64,000 nt of DNA from Megalonaias nervosa (taxonomy: Eukaryota; Mollusca; Bivalvia; Unionida; Unionidae), in the NCBI GenBank assembly GCA_016617855.1, contig JAECUM010011146.1:1-64000 (forward strand), written 5' to 3'. The position numbers and the translations under genes were made by a program. Shown here one piece after another: positions 1 to 11,800 of this stretch. The notes beneath the pieces were generated by a model, which saw only the letters and a program-made list of their open reading frames with translations, was not told where the DNA came from and made no database searches. Each line of letters opens with the position of its first letter. Position 1 is the stretch's first letter.

Positions 1-73
1 AAAACCCAATCAGAAGATACCTAAGGCTCATCTGCAACCTATTCCTGCATTTGATGAACCATTTAGTAGAATA

Positions 74-600
74 ATGGTAGATTGTGTTGGTCCCTTACGT
101 AAGACCAAGTCAGGCAACCAATACTTGTTGACCATTATGTGTGCATCAACAAGGTTCCCAGAGGCAATTGCTTTGAGGAATATTAAAACTAAAACTATAG
201 TAAAAGCTATGATAAAGTTTTTTACTCAATTTGGCCTTCCCAAATCTGTCCAATCTGGTCAAAGGTCAAATTTTATGTCTGGAATTTTCCAGGATGTTAT
301 GCCTGAATTTGGTGATCAGCAGTTCAAGTTAAAAGTGAAATTAAGGTTTCACAGAACTTTAATGGAGAGAACTATTGAGTCTTGTAATAGAGTTCTTTCT
401 CTCTTGCTCATTCTTCAAAATTTTCTTCAAATTAGGTATTATGGCCCTAACAAAGTAAGAAGAAAATGAATCAGTTAAATTATAATAATAGTACTCTGAT
501 CTAAATAAATTAATTGAGTACTACTATATTGAGAGAGATAGCCAGGTAAATCATGCAATTAATTTAGTTGTACCTATCCCACTCACTGAGGATGTAAGTC
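74..600 (+). pseudogene. Gypsy integrase core, shortened and inactive
   Basis: An rve-type integrase core starts near 74. The first catalytic Asp is visible in MVDCVG, followed by the family stretch TKSGNQYLLTIMCASTRFPE. The second catalytic Asp position reads SGQRSNF, where the usual Asp is Gly. After about codon 85 the similarity breaks down and the segment with the catalytic Glu is missing or scrambled. A remnant resembling the region after the integrase core is readable at about 535-600 (ERDSQVNHAINLVV), directly before the RT. This placement argues that integrase naturally precedes RT in this element rather than being transposed by accident. Confidence 0.8.
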
Positions 601-632
601 AAGAAATTCAATCAGACTCTACTGATTTTGGA

Positions 633-1493
633 GTGACAAATCTTTGGAATTTGGAAATTATGAATAATCTAGACCAGAAACTTTTACATTTGCAACAACA
701 AGAAAGGAATGAACTTAAACAGTTATTATTTGAATATGAGCACTTATTTCCAGCTGTTCCTACAAGGCCAAACAAAATTTTTTCTAATGTTAAAATTGTG
801 AATTCTAGACCTGTGAAACAACACCCATACAGGATGAACCCTCTCAAACAGGAATACTTGAAAAAGGAAATTCAATATTAGCTGGAGAATGATTTCATAG
901 AGCCCAGTAAAAGTGATTGGAGTTCACCATGTATGCTTGTTCCAAAACCAGATAAAACTTTCCGTATGTGCACTGATTATAGGAAGGTGAACAGTGTGAC
1001 AAAAACAGATTCATTTCCATTACCAAGAATCGATGACTGCATTGATAAAATTGGAAATGCCAAGTATGTCACCAGATTTGACCTTCTGAAAGGATTTTGG
1101 CAAATTCCACTAATGGAAAGGGCAAAGGAAATTTCAGCATTCGTGACTCCAGATGGACTTTATCAATATAAAGTGATGCCATTTGGGATGAAGGGTTCGC
1201 CAAGTACTTTTCAACGTTTGATGAATATGATTACTTCTGGTCTAGATAATTGTGATGCTTACATCGATGATGTCATCATCTACAACGACACATGGAAAGA
1301 ACATCTAGCAACAATTCAGAAATTCTTTGACAGTCTTAGTGATGCAAGTCTGACAATCAATTTATCCAAAAGTGAAATTTGCCGTGCTTGTGTACCTTTT
1401 CTAGGACATATTGTGGGACATGGTCAAGTTAAACCTATAGATGCTAAGGTCAAGGCTATCTCTGAGTTCCTTGTGCCTGTCAGTAAAAAGTAA
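633..1493 (+). pseudogene. Gypsy reverse transcriptase with one internal stop
   Basis: RT domain in two pieces. 633-881 carries the N-terminal connector (a motif with HPYRMNPLK), then TAG at 882-884, then the body to 1493. Visible RT motifs are FRMCTDYRKVN, TRFDLLKGFWQIPL, VMPFGMKGSPSTFQ and the catalytic YIDDV at about 1260. It ends with a TAA immediately before the RNase H frame. Length and motif order match a normal Ty3/gypsy RT. The two stops make it non-functional as a single polyprotein. Confidence 0.9.
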
Positions 1494-1496
1494 CTG

Positions 1497-2063
1497 ATGC
1501 GATTTTTAGGTATGGCTGGATACTATCGGAAATCTTGTTCCAATTTTTCTAATATTGCTGAAGCCCTGACAAATTTATTGAGCAAGAAAAGCAAGTTTCT
1601 TTGGACTGAAAAATGTCAGGAGTCTTTTGACAAATTAAAGGCCGTACTTAAAGGTGCACCAGTTCCTACAGCTCCAAATTTCAGTAAGTCATTTAAACTA
1701 TCTGTTGATGCAAGTGATGTTGGGGTTGGAGCAGTATTGATTCAAGAAGATAGAAATGGTGTTGATCATCCAGTGTGCTATTTTTCGAAGAAATTAAATA
1801 AGCACCAAAGAAATTACTCAACAATCAGGAAGGAATGTTTGGCTTTAATATTGGCATTACAGCATTTTGAAGTTTACTTTAGTTCAGCTTCTTCTCTGGT
1901 TGTTGTGTTTGGTGATCATAACCCCCTTACTTTCATCGACAAGATGAAAAATAGAAATCAAAGATTATTAAGGTGGAGTTTGTTGTTACAGGAATATAAT
2001 CTTGACATCAGGCACATCAAGGGAAAAGACAATTTAATTGCAGATACACTTTCCTGTGTATAG
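1497..2063 (+). pseudogene. Gypsy RNase H domain
   Basis: Continues the RT after a single stop codon. It begins with the RT thumb/connection (RFLGMAGYYRK), then RNase H with the acidic residues in SVDASDVGVGAVL, the Glu in RKECLALILALQHF, Asp in GDHNPLTF, and the terminal ADTLS motif (usually AD-x-LSR). The frame is open for 188 codons. The stop at 2061 is followed by about 135 bp of AT-rich non-coding sequence and the polypurine tract, as expected for an element that ends with RNase H rather than integrase. Confidence 0.88.
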
Positions 2064-2199
2064 AAATATTATTTCATGTACACTTTGTATAATTTATAAG
2101 AATTCTTCTTATGTAATTTTGTTTTACCTCATGTATAATTAACATATGGTAAAAAGAAAGCTTTATTATATAAATCTTTCTTTTTCTTTATGGGGGAAG

Positions 2200-3111
2200 T
2201 GTTACGTATATGTAATTTAATTCCTTGTGTGTCAGTTTTAAATTTCTTTTTTATTTTTATTTCTTTATATGTTATTGTAATGATAACTTTATTCATTGGA
2301 ACTGGCAGCTTTTTAGAAAATTCAGTTCAGTTCAAGTGAATAATCACTATTGCTACATTATATCTTTAGCTGACCTAGTTCCTGAACTTGGTTCAGAAAC
2401 AGAGTGAAAATCATGGGTCGTAATCAAGGTCATTCTTGGCTTGCATCAGCTCTGTTGTAAACAACCTTTTTTTAATTATTGAATCTTATAGTAAGATTCG
2501 TTCAGTACAATTGAACCTGTAAATAGCCTACGTGCTAACTGGCATATTACTTTACTGCGCTGTTCGAACTATGTGACCACGTGATCCCACCATGTGATCT
2601 AAAATTGAGGGTTAAAACAGATGTTTTGTAGTGGATTTAGTTAGTCGTAATTTACACCTTTAGAGCTCAAAGTGTTTTTAATGTTGATGCCAGTTTGATT
2701 TAAAATGCTTCTATTTTTTGGATTTAATAGTTTATATTCTCTGGAAAATACCAGTGCTAATCAAAATTCTTGGACAAAGACATTGATTGAAAATTATTCG
2801 GAATTCTAAAGCCAGAATATTATTCTTGATTCATAAAATTCAACAGGGAACTGTTGACACATCAAAACAAAACAGGATATAGAGGGCGTCATCACCTTCC
2901 ATCTTGGAACTTCATCGGGATTCGAACTTTGATTCATTTAGAACTTTTAGTGATAGGACTTATATTTTAAAATTCAAGGATTAGTTTTTGGATTAGATTC
3001 ACAAACCGTAAGTCCTTTTCATAATTTTACCTTGTTTTCTAGGGAAATAAATTATTTTGTTAAATTTACAAAGCTTGTTGGCTTCACTGTTTTCTTTGTT
3101 ATTTTTGTACA
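2200..3111 (+). repeat. 3' LTR of the gypsy element (LTR copy A)
   Basis: Begins with TGTTACGTATATG right after the polypurine tract. It ends near 3111 after an AATAAA-type polyadenylation signal (about 3053) and the stretch ACAAAGCTTGTTGGCTTCACT. Copies B (3122-3970) and C (45538-46244) share the same 3' half. The exact 3' boundary is uncertain by about 10 bp because the terminal GTTAC is altered. Confidence 0.65.
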
Positions 3112-3121
3112 AGCCTAAACA

Positions 3122-3970
3122 TGTAACGACCCTGCCCAAATTCAAGTTTATTTTCTTCTTGACCTGAATTATTTATTTTTTATTCTGTAAACAACTAATA
3201 CATAGCTAAAATATTCTTAATGTATTAGTTTAATATTAGGATTATTATTAACAAAAGTAAACATGTTTATTTGGATTTGGGTCTAGGTTATTGGGATTCC
3301 CCTGGTGTACCTGACATATTTCAGGTCCTATATTATAATTTTATTAACAGATCTTCAAATTATAACTATCATTTTATCTTACAAACATTTAGAACCTTTC
3401 AGATTGAAGTTTTCTGTTGGGTAATAGTTTTTATTAGAAAATGCTGATTGTGACCTGACGTCAAGTAGAGTAATATATAATCTTGTTACTGGAAAAATTA
3501 TTCATTCATGCTTTAAGATCTAGCAGAATTGATTATATTATTGTTGTGTCCAGTAATTCATTTGGGCTGGAATTTATGTCTTCAAATTATTTAATTCAGT
3601 GAATTTTTTCTCTGGAAATACAGAGTGCTCATATAAAAATAATATTCATCGACAGAGGCATTCACTGGGATTGATAGTAAATTCAAACCTGTAATTATAT
3701 TACTGTGATTCAACAAAAGACTGTTGGTACAACACAATAAAGGCCACCACAGGCACATCAACACCTTCAGTGTTGGATTTAATATGGATTTCCACTAACG
3801 TTTATTCAGATATTTTATTTCTAGGACTTGTGTCTGTAATTCTAGGATGATTTTAGGATTTAATTCGCAATACCATAAGTTCTTTTTTTACACTTTCACT
3901 CTGTATTCTAGGGTAATAAATTATTTTATAAATTTTACAAAGTTTGTTGCTTTTCACTTTTTTTTGTTAC
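3122..3970 (+). repeat. Second, diverged LTR of the same superfamily (LTR copy B)
   Basis: Starts with TGTAACGACC and ends with TTTTGTTAC, an inverted terminal pair. Its 3' third (AATAAATTATTTTATAAATTTTACAAAG...GTTAC) aligns with copies A and C, but the whole is strongly diverged. It sits about 10 bp after copy A with no internal domain between them, so it looks like a solo LTR. Confidence 0.55.
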
Positions 3971-4100
3971 TGCCATGATTCTAATATAAACTGACATGAT
4001 TCTAATATAAAATGACATTATTCTACATATAAGTTAACATGATTCTACATATAAATTGACATAATTCTGCATATTAATTAACATGATTATACAATCTACA
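3971..4100. repeat. 21-22 bp tandem repeat, about 6 units
   Basis: Units of the form TGACATGATTCTAATATAAA repeat head to tail with growing divergence to the right. The array begins exactly where LTR copy B ends. Confidence 0.8.
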
Positions 4101-4684
4101 AGCTCAAGAGATACAGTTTCAAGGTTTTTTGCTGTAGTGGTGTTGGAGTTTCATAACATAACATACACATGAAGGTATTTATGTGCATACTAGTGGTGTG
4201 ACAATTATGCAAAGTAAATGAATATTGGTCTGAAAATTCATATGACCATGCATCTGAGTATGATTTTCCATAAATGAAAATAAATGATTGCTGTTTAATT
4301 GTTTTGTTTTAACTTTTCTTGGGAAGAAATATTCCAGAAAAAGTAAAATATGCCAATATAAACTTCAAGTTAACATATCCTTCCATTGTTCAGTTCAATC
4401 AATTTACTAATAACATGGTAGATGATAAATCTGCCAGTAAATTGTTTGTTTTTACAAGATACAAGCAATGTTATCAAATGATGCTGTTTATAAAAAATTA
4501 AGGAAAATACCTGTAACCAATTAAAATCAAAGACTGATCTGTTATGATGGACCAATCTTGGATCTTAATATTTCAACAGTTTCCCAACACTAATATGTAA
4601 CTGTGAATGGATTGTGTTATCCTACTGCTTCTTTTAAAGCACACATGAATTAAAATAACTGACATCTTCTACTAATTATTCAAA

Positions 4685-4855
4685 GACATGAATGCTAGTG
4701 AGAAGTGGTCTTCAAGGCAGACATGAATGTTGGCGAGAAGTGGTCTCAAAGGCAGACATGGATATTGGTGAAAAGTGGTCTTAAAGGCAGACATGAATGT
4801 TGGTGAGAAGTGGTTTTCAGGCAGACATCAATGCCTAGGTAAAGTAATGCTGTTA
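4685..4855. repeat. 35-bp minisatellite, about 4.5 units
   Basis: Unit GACATGAATGTTGGTGAGAA followed by GTGGTCTTAAAGGCA, repeated four times, with a decayed fifth unit. Confidence 0.85.
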
Positions 4856-4859
4856 AAAT

Positions 4860-5200
4860 GGAAGATTAGCAGGACAAGCAATCAGGGGCCATAACAACTC
4901 TGAGTGATTCTAAAGGAAATCAAATTTGCTGAAGGTCTCATCAATATAAAATTGCAAACTAAAATATGGCTGAAATCCAACAATTGTTATTATATTAAGC
5001 TGCAGGAATGACAGTTACAGGGACAAGTAATCAGGGGCCATAACTCATCCAAATGATGCCATAAAAGACTGAAAATCAAAGTCACTCAAGGTCCCATCAA
5101 TATAAAGCTGCATACCATATTTGGTTAAATCATAACTATACTCAGTAACGATATCTTGCTCAGCCAAACTATTGACAGACAGGTGGATGGACTGACAGAG
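4860..5200. repeat. Two head-to-tail copies of a ~160-bp dispersed repeat
   Basis: Each copy has the order GGACAAG-AATCAGGGGCCATAA, then AAGGTCTCATCAATATAAA, then a TGGCTGAAATC-like end. The second copy ends with an ACAGACAGGTGGATGGAC tail. Similar low-copy repeats are common in mollusc genomes (recalled, not checked). Confidence 0.65.
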
Positions 5201-5424
5201 AGACAACATGATTCTTATCTGATTCTACCAACTCTGGTGAACTGGGACATAATTGTTTAATGCAAGTGTGGCTTTGCATGAACTATCTTATTTCGTATCT
5301 CTGAGAAAAATAAATTTAGAGATAGTGACAATATGGTAATTTGACTTAAAGTTAATGGCAATGAATGATAAAATAATAGATAAATGTACTGCTGATGAGT
5401 TATTGCAAATCTGTGTTGATTTAC

Positions 5425-5517
5425 CTGCAAAAATGAAGCAGGCAATGGATCCCAATACTATTCCAACAATCATACCAGTGTGTATACCTGGTGATCCTGG
5501 TGTTGCAACATAAGAAG
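5425..5517 (-). CDS. Receptor exon: transmembrane segment
   Basis: 93 bp, acceptor CTGTTGATAG, donor GTAAATC, phase 1 in and 1 out. Encodes a short linker (ASYVATPGSPGIHT) and an 18-20 residue hydrophobic helix (GMIVGIVLGSIACFIFAG). The next (cytoplasmic) exon was not found in the remaining 5.4 kb. Confidence 0.65.
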
Positions 5518-8500
5518 CTATCAACAGAAAAGAAATATGTTGATAAATTATGCATATGCTATCATTTTCATATTGCTCATCAAAGAATAATTGTAATTAG
5601 TTTTTGATAATTTGAAACCAAGATCAAATTACATATATTATCAATAATTTTGTAAACAAAACAAAAGAAAAAGAAACAAACAAATCACACTCTCACTAAC
5701 ACATTGGGCAAAATATAATAAAAGAATGTAAGGTATCATTCACAAAAGACACAGTTATAGTGAACTTATTTGGAACTTTGTATCAGGGGCAGAAGATGTA
5801 TTAGTCAGAGTCATTGAGGAACTTTACTTCTTATATACTTATGTTAGAGTGCAAAAGTAAAATGGATACTACCAAAATGGGTCATCAGTCATTCTATAAA
5901 GAGATAAATGAACTTATCTATTCAGAAGGTTGTCCACACAATGAGTAACTGTTTCAATAATCATTATAAATATTATGGTCTTCATCATTTGTAGCTGCAT
6001 TTACAAAAGTTCTGTTAAGGACAATTGTCAAAATGTTTACACTGGTAACATTCTTTTTGGTGAAGATGGCTTTGATGAATTAACATCTTGTTAAACTGAA
6101 CTGTTGTAAATTATTTTCACCTGCTGTGTTCTGATTCAATGTACATGTAAGAAGTTTAAAAAAGTGGGAAAAATAATGCAAACAAATAAAGCATACACAT
6201 AACTCCACCATAGGTACATTCTTTTAAAAGCTGCACAACTGAAATGCATAAAATCTTACATTTCACTTTGGTCATTTTAAAGCCAAATTTTTTATTTTGT
6301 AATCTTTCACAGTATTAATATTCCAGTTTGTTGTACATTCTTTAGAGAAGAGAACACTGGTATTTGACACACCACCTATTCTTGACATATAATTAGGCAA
6401 TATCTTCAGTGGTTCAAAGGTTATACTATGGACAATGGTACAAGTCATAGAATTACATTTTCCCTTGACAGGAACTTGACCATAAAACGGAAATGGCTGT
6501 GGTATGTGACACCATCTATTCATGATAAATAATTCAGCAATTCATGAAATCTCTCCAACCATTACATTGTTATGGACCTTACACAATGTTAATGGCTGGA
6601 TTGACAGCACCATAACATAATACACCTGATATATGATGAGTTTATATCGCATTCTAATGTTAAAACTTCAACAAACAACTTGGCAAAGGTTTATGTTACA
6701 TTCATTACTGACACACACTAAATAGTATGTTTATTATTTCTCAGAAACTCCAATGTAACGTTGCCCTAAAGTAGACAAAGATTGTCATTGAAAAGAGCTG
6801 TATAATAAAGATAATGTGACTGAAATTGTCTACACACAACAAAAAAAAAATGCTGGGAGTTGAAAGGACCAATGCTAAGGACCAATGCAAAGGAACAATG
6901 CCAAGAAACAATGCAAGGAACAATGTCATGTACCAAAACTGAGATCAATTACCATTCATCATTACACAATTGCCAAGAATAATGACATTTTTAAACTAGT
7001 GTCCCTTGAAAGAACTGGTACTCTACTGTCCAAAAAGAATTTCCAGGAATTCAAGATAAGACTATCTGCTCTTTTTAACTGCCAAGTGGTGATTCCATCT
7101 CCTACATTCCTGAGCGATACGATTTTAAAATAAGCCATTGTTACAGCCATATTGGATTACAAGAGAGGTACCATTTTCATTTAGGACAAACCAGACACCA
7201 TCAGAAGACTTTTGGAAAAAAAACCAGCTTGACATAACCATCCATTCAGTAGAATTAGTGACTTTCATTGTGTTCATTGTGGCAGACATATCTGACATCA
7301 GATCAATACCATTTTCATTCAGGACCAACTAGACATTATAGTCTTCTAGTGGAAACTCCATTTCAACATGACTTTCCATTTTGATGCAGTACAGTAACAA
7401 GATTTTTCAAGAAGGCTGCCATTGTGGCCATACTGCTCTTCAGTTCATTGAGCACTAAACTAGACATCATAAGTCTTCTGGTAAAAATCCAATGCTGATA
7501 TGACCTTAGATCTAAGCATAAGCAGTGATACAATTTTAAAGATGGCCACTTCATTATCCATATTGAATATCAGATCGGCACAATTTTTATTGAAGACCAA
7601 CTACTCACCAATAGTCTTCCAGTGAAAACCCATGTTGATATGACTTTACATTTATAAAAGGTAGCAATAAGACTTTCAAAATGGCTGCTGTAGTAGCCAG
7701 ATTGGAACTTAAATCGGCATCATTTTCATACAGGACCGACTAGACATTATACAGTCTTTTAGTGAATTCCCATGTTGATATGACCATCTGTTCAGGAGGA
7801 TTAGTGATAACAAGATTTTAAATATGGCCATCATGCAGACCATACTGAATGTCCAAGCATAATCATTTTCATATAGTATCAATTAGACATCATAAGAAGT
7901 CTTGGTGAAAACTCCATGTTGATATTACTTTCTATTCAGTAGTGATAACATGATTTTCAAGATGGGTGCCATGTTGGGTATGAGATCAACACCATTTTCA
8001 ATTAGTATCAACTAGACAGCATATGAAGTCACAAGACCTCATCTTGATATGACCAGCTGTTCAGAAGGAGTAGTGGTAAGACTTTCAAGATGGCTGCTGT
8101 GGTGGCCATATTGGATATCTGAGCAGCACAAATTTCATTTAGGACCAACTAGACCATGGGAAGCATGAGTCTGCAAAGTTTCATGGCAGTCCTCCAAATA
8201 GTTTTAGGATGAGTAATGGTAAAAACTAGTGAGTGTACTAATGGAAAGATGGACATAAGAAAACAGACAACAGGACATCCCATAAGCTCTTCTGACCTGC
8301 AAAACTAAAAATCATTTGCTTACACTGGTGCTATTCTTTTGGAATTAAATCCCACAAAATATTAACTCAGAAAAAAAAATTTCTTCAAAACAAAAGGTGT
8401 TATAACTATCAAGAGTGACAGTTTTCATTGTAAATATCAACACTCCACTTTTTCTCTTAATGCATGTCATGTATACTATGTGATAAAAGTACCTAATGTA

Positions 8501-8819
8501 TTTATGCATGCTTTATTTATATATTTTATATTCACATCAAGTCTCTTCATCATCAGGACCTCAGGGGAGAAAAGTATGCAGTGTAGTACAACTTTTTTGC
8601 AGTGAAGATATTTCAACAATTTAGCAGTTGTAGTGAGAGAGAATGAAAATAAATCCTCTCAGAATTTAGCACCTCCAGTATTATAACTGACCTAGATCCA
8701 TAATCGTCCAAAGATAACTTGCCAAAGTCAAAATCCCATTTTTGACTAAAAATTTTTTTGCATCTGACCAAATACCTATTCTATGCCATTATAATGCACT
8801 GAGTTAACACATGAAATGG

Positions 8820-8855
<36 letters not shown>

Positions 8856-11800
8856 ATCAAGTTGCCAATGCAAAAGGTTACCATAATGGACGATTTACCT
8901 GTCAGACTTGTTGTAGTCCTATGGTCATTGGCCACTTCATTTGTGCTGGAAAAATAGACATAGTTATCATTTATTCAATAAATTAGAGAACTAAATATAG
9001 TATAATAATAGCAACTATTGTTAAGTCATATCTTCATTTTTCTACATCTATTTGAGATGGAAGGAAAAGATCACTGATACAGTGGAGGGAAAATTCATTG
9101 TCTGGCAGCCCCAAACAAGTAAAATGTTTGCTGGGCAAGTAAAATTACCTGTCTCTAGCCCAAGATTTTTTTAAAGGAATATGGAGGAAAGATCCAGTCC
9201 TTTATACTATTCAATGAAAATCTCGGTTTTGGGCAAGTATTCAATTCTTAGATTTTTCCACCTCAGCAATATAATTAATGTCTTTTGATTACAACATATA
9301 ATTCCTGGTACCAAATGACAGAAATTAAAAATTATTGTTTGCTCTTCCATTTTCTCCCAGTTAGCCGGGTTTAACCACTTTCTGAGAAGCATAATCAATG
9401 CGATGAAAAAGAAAACAACAAAACTTTATTATAACGTTTCTCAAACATTTGTAAAAATCCTCTTTGAATTCAAAGAACTGCCTATTGGACCACTCTCTGG
9501 GGCCCATCAAAGACAAAGTAGTTAATTTCTTTTAACATCACAACAAAGGCATGTATGTTACAAAAATTCTTGTAATTTCATTAAATTTGTGCATAAAGAA
9601 ATCATGATGATTAGATGGATGGATGGGTAAGAGATGGATAGAGGGTATCATAATATCTTTAATCCTTTAATATATATATAAACATTCAACAAAATACAAT
9701 AAATCTCAACATACTTACTTGAGCCTGTAAATACTTTTAAATCCCATGATGTATCATTATGACATTTTTGTGTTCCAAGCTGACCATTTTGAAAGTTATT
9801 ATTTGTTTATCAAATGTGTAATTTGCTCCTAATCTAAGACATGGTAAACACAGACATAAATCAATTCTGTCCAAAAAATAAATTTGCTAAGAGAAAAGGC
9901 ACCATTTTTATATGATAAATTGACTGGAAGCAAACAGGAATAACTCACCTTTCCTCTGGAAGCAAAGAAAGAGACAAAAAAAGAACCCAAGGTAACATGA
10001 GAAAAGTTATTCTTTAAAACATGGCATACATTTTAGGGACAATTATTAGTACTAAAAAAACAGTACAAAAAGTCAAAGTCTAAGTGATACAAATAATACT
10101 GAGAGTGTAAAGCAGTATGCAATAAATAGCTGTATAATTTATTGAGATATGATGATATCATGAAACTTTTTTTTCCACAAATTATGTTTTTTCACTGCTT
10201 TAATTCTGTATTCAAATTTGTCACAATAAAATTGTGTCCAGACCTCATCCTCATCATTACCTTAGTAGCTGAACAAAACAAAAAAAGTTTTGGATTTTCA
10301 GTCTTGATTAGAAGATAAAATGTAAATGTATAAGAGGAGGTGGCTATGCATGAACTGCCATTACATCTATTCACATCACAAAGTAGGAGTGCTATGACTT
10401 CTGCTACTGAAAGGATGAACTTCTGACATGTGACAGTTATAAGGTCATACCCAGGACTGAGAATGGGCTGTTATGAATGGGGCATGACAAATATCTAGGC
10501 AGATATCAGTAGCCTAATGAGATTCAGCTCTTTCCTTTGCAAGGCTATGTCCCTTAAATAGAAGACAGTGAAAGGTAACTAAGCATGTCAGCAAATTCCA
10601 CTGCAGCTACTGAAAGGATGAACTTCTCCTGACATATGAAAGTTATAAGGTCATACCCAGGACTGAGAATGCACTGTAATGACTGTGGCATGACAAATAT
10701 CTGGGCAGCTACCAGTAGCCTAATGAGATTCAGCTCTCTTGTATCAATACACTCAATTGATCAATCAGAGTGTAGTGATAACAAGATTATTAAGATGGCT
10801 ACCATGACCATCAAGCTGGAAAGCTGAATAGCACTATTTGCATCATTAATAACTAGATATCATAAGAAGCCTTTCATTTAAAACCAAACGTATTTATGAC
10901 CATCTCTTCAGGTGAAGTAGAAATAATAAGATTTTCAAGATGGATATCATGGCAGCTATATTGGAGATCTAATTTGGTACCATTTTTATTTAGAACTAAC
11001 TGTACATCATAAGAAGTCTTTTTGTGTAAACCCTAACTTCAGGAGATTAGTTAAGCAATAACATTGTTTTCATGCTGGCCACTGTGACAGCCATATTTGA
11101 TGTCCAAGGGGCACAATTTTCACTTAGGGCCAACTAGATTATGGAATGAATCTGTGTCTAAATTTTCAGAGCGATCCTACCAGTAGTTTAGGAGGACTAG
11201 TGATAACAAACCAGTGCTTACAGACAGATAATGAATGGACAACAAACCATTACATACACTCTTTAGAAACACTCTATGACCAGCACACCTACAATATAAA
11301 ACCAACATGATGCAAAACTAGTGTATAAAAGCCAATTGATTTGGCCTTAAAATAAATCTAATAAATCCATAAAACAATGTCATATCCCCATCCATGTTTT
11401 TCAGTAGTTGATACTGCTCCATTAACTGCTCCCCTCCCAACTGATCACCCTCAGGGATGAATCAAGACTCCAAGACAATACAAAAAATGTGCACATACAA
11501 AGAAACTTACGTCCACAAAATCTGAGGCCTCTATCATACATGGCATAGGACAAGTTGCCTCACTATGCATATGTACTTATATACAAACCTGTAAAACAAT
11601 ATGCACATGCTTAAAGGTTGGTATGTACCACATTGTCTCACATTTTCTTATTATAAAAAAGCTGCCTCCAAATTATATTCAAAATCTGAAGAGGATGGGA
11701 TAAAATGGCACTGAAAAAAAGGAAAGTATAAAACTTGAACACAGGTTCATCTACAGTATGGACAGATGGACAGATGGATGACTACACACATTGACTCCAA

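Larger units (their letters stand above)
1..2199 (+). mobile_element. Ty3/gypsy-type LTR retrotransposon, 3' internal part (Gmr1-like domain order)
   Basis: Degenerate pol region read left to right as integrase core, integrase C-terminal remnant, reverse transcriptase, RNase H, a polypurine tract (ATGGGGGAAG ending at 2199) and then an LTR starting with TG. Ordinary Ty3/gypsy elements have the integrase after RNase H; here it comes first, as in the Gmr1-like group. In-frame stops lie at 882 (TAG) and 1491 (TAA), and the integrase is internally shortened, so the copy is dead. The 5' LTR, gag and protease lie left of the window. Assignment to gypsy is firm from RT and RNase H motifs; the Gmr1-like label is inference from order. 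Confidence 0.9.

Noticed and set aside
4370..4555. Possible cytoplasmic exon of the receptor (minus strand near 4506-4535)
   Set aside because: Splice-like sites exist, but the segment is short, has no basic juxtamembrane residues and cannot be distinguished from chance.
6272..6523. 83-codon minus-strand ORF with several Cys
   Set aside because: It lies in a receptor intron, lacks matching splice sites in the required phase, and has no recognised motif.
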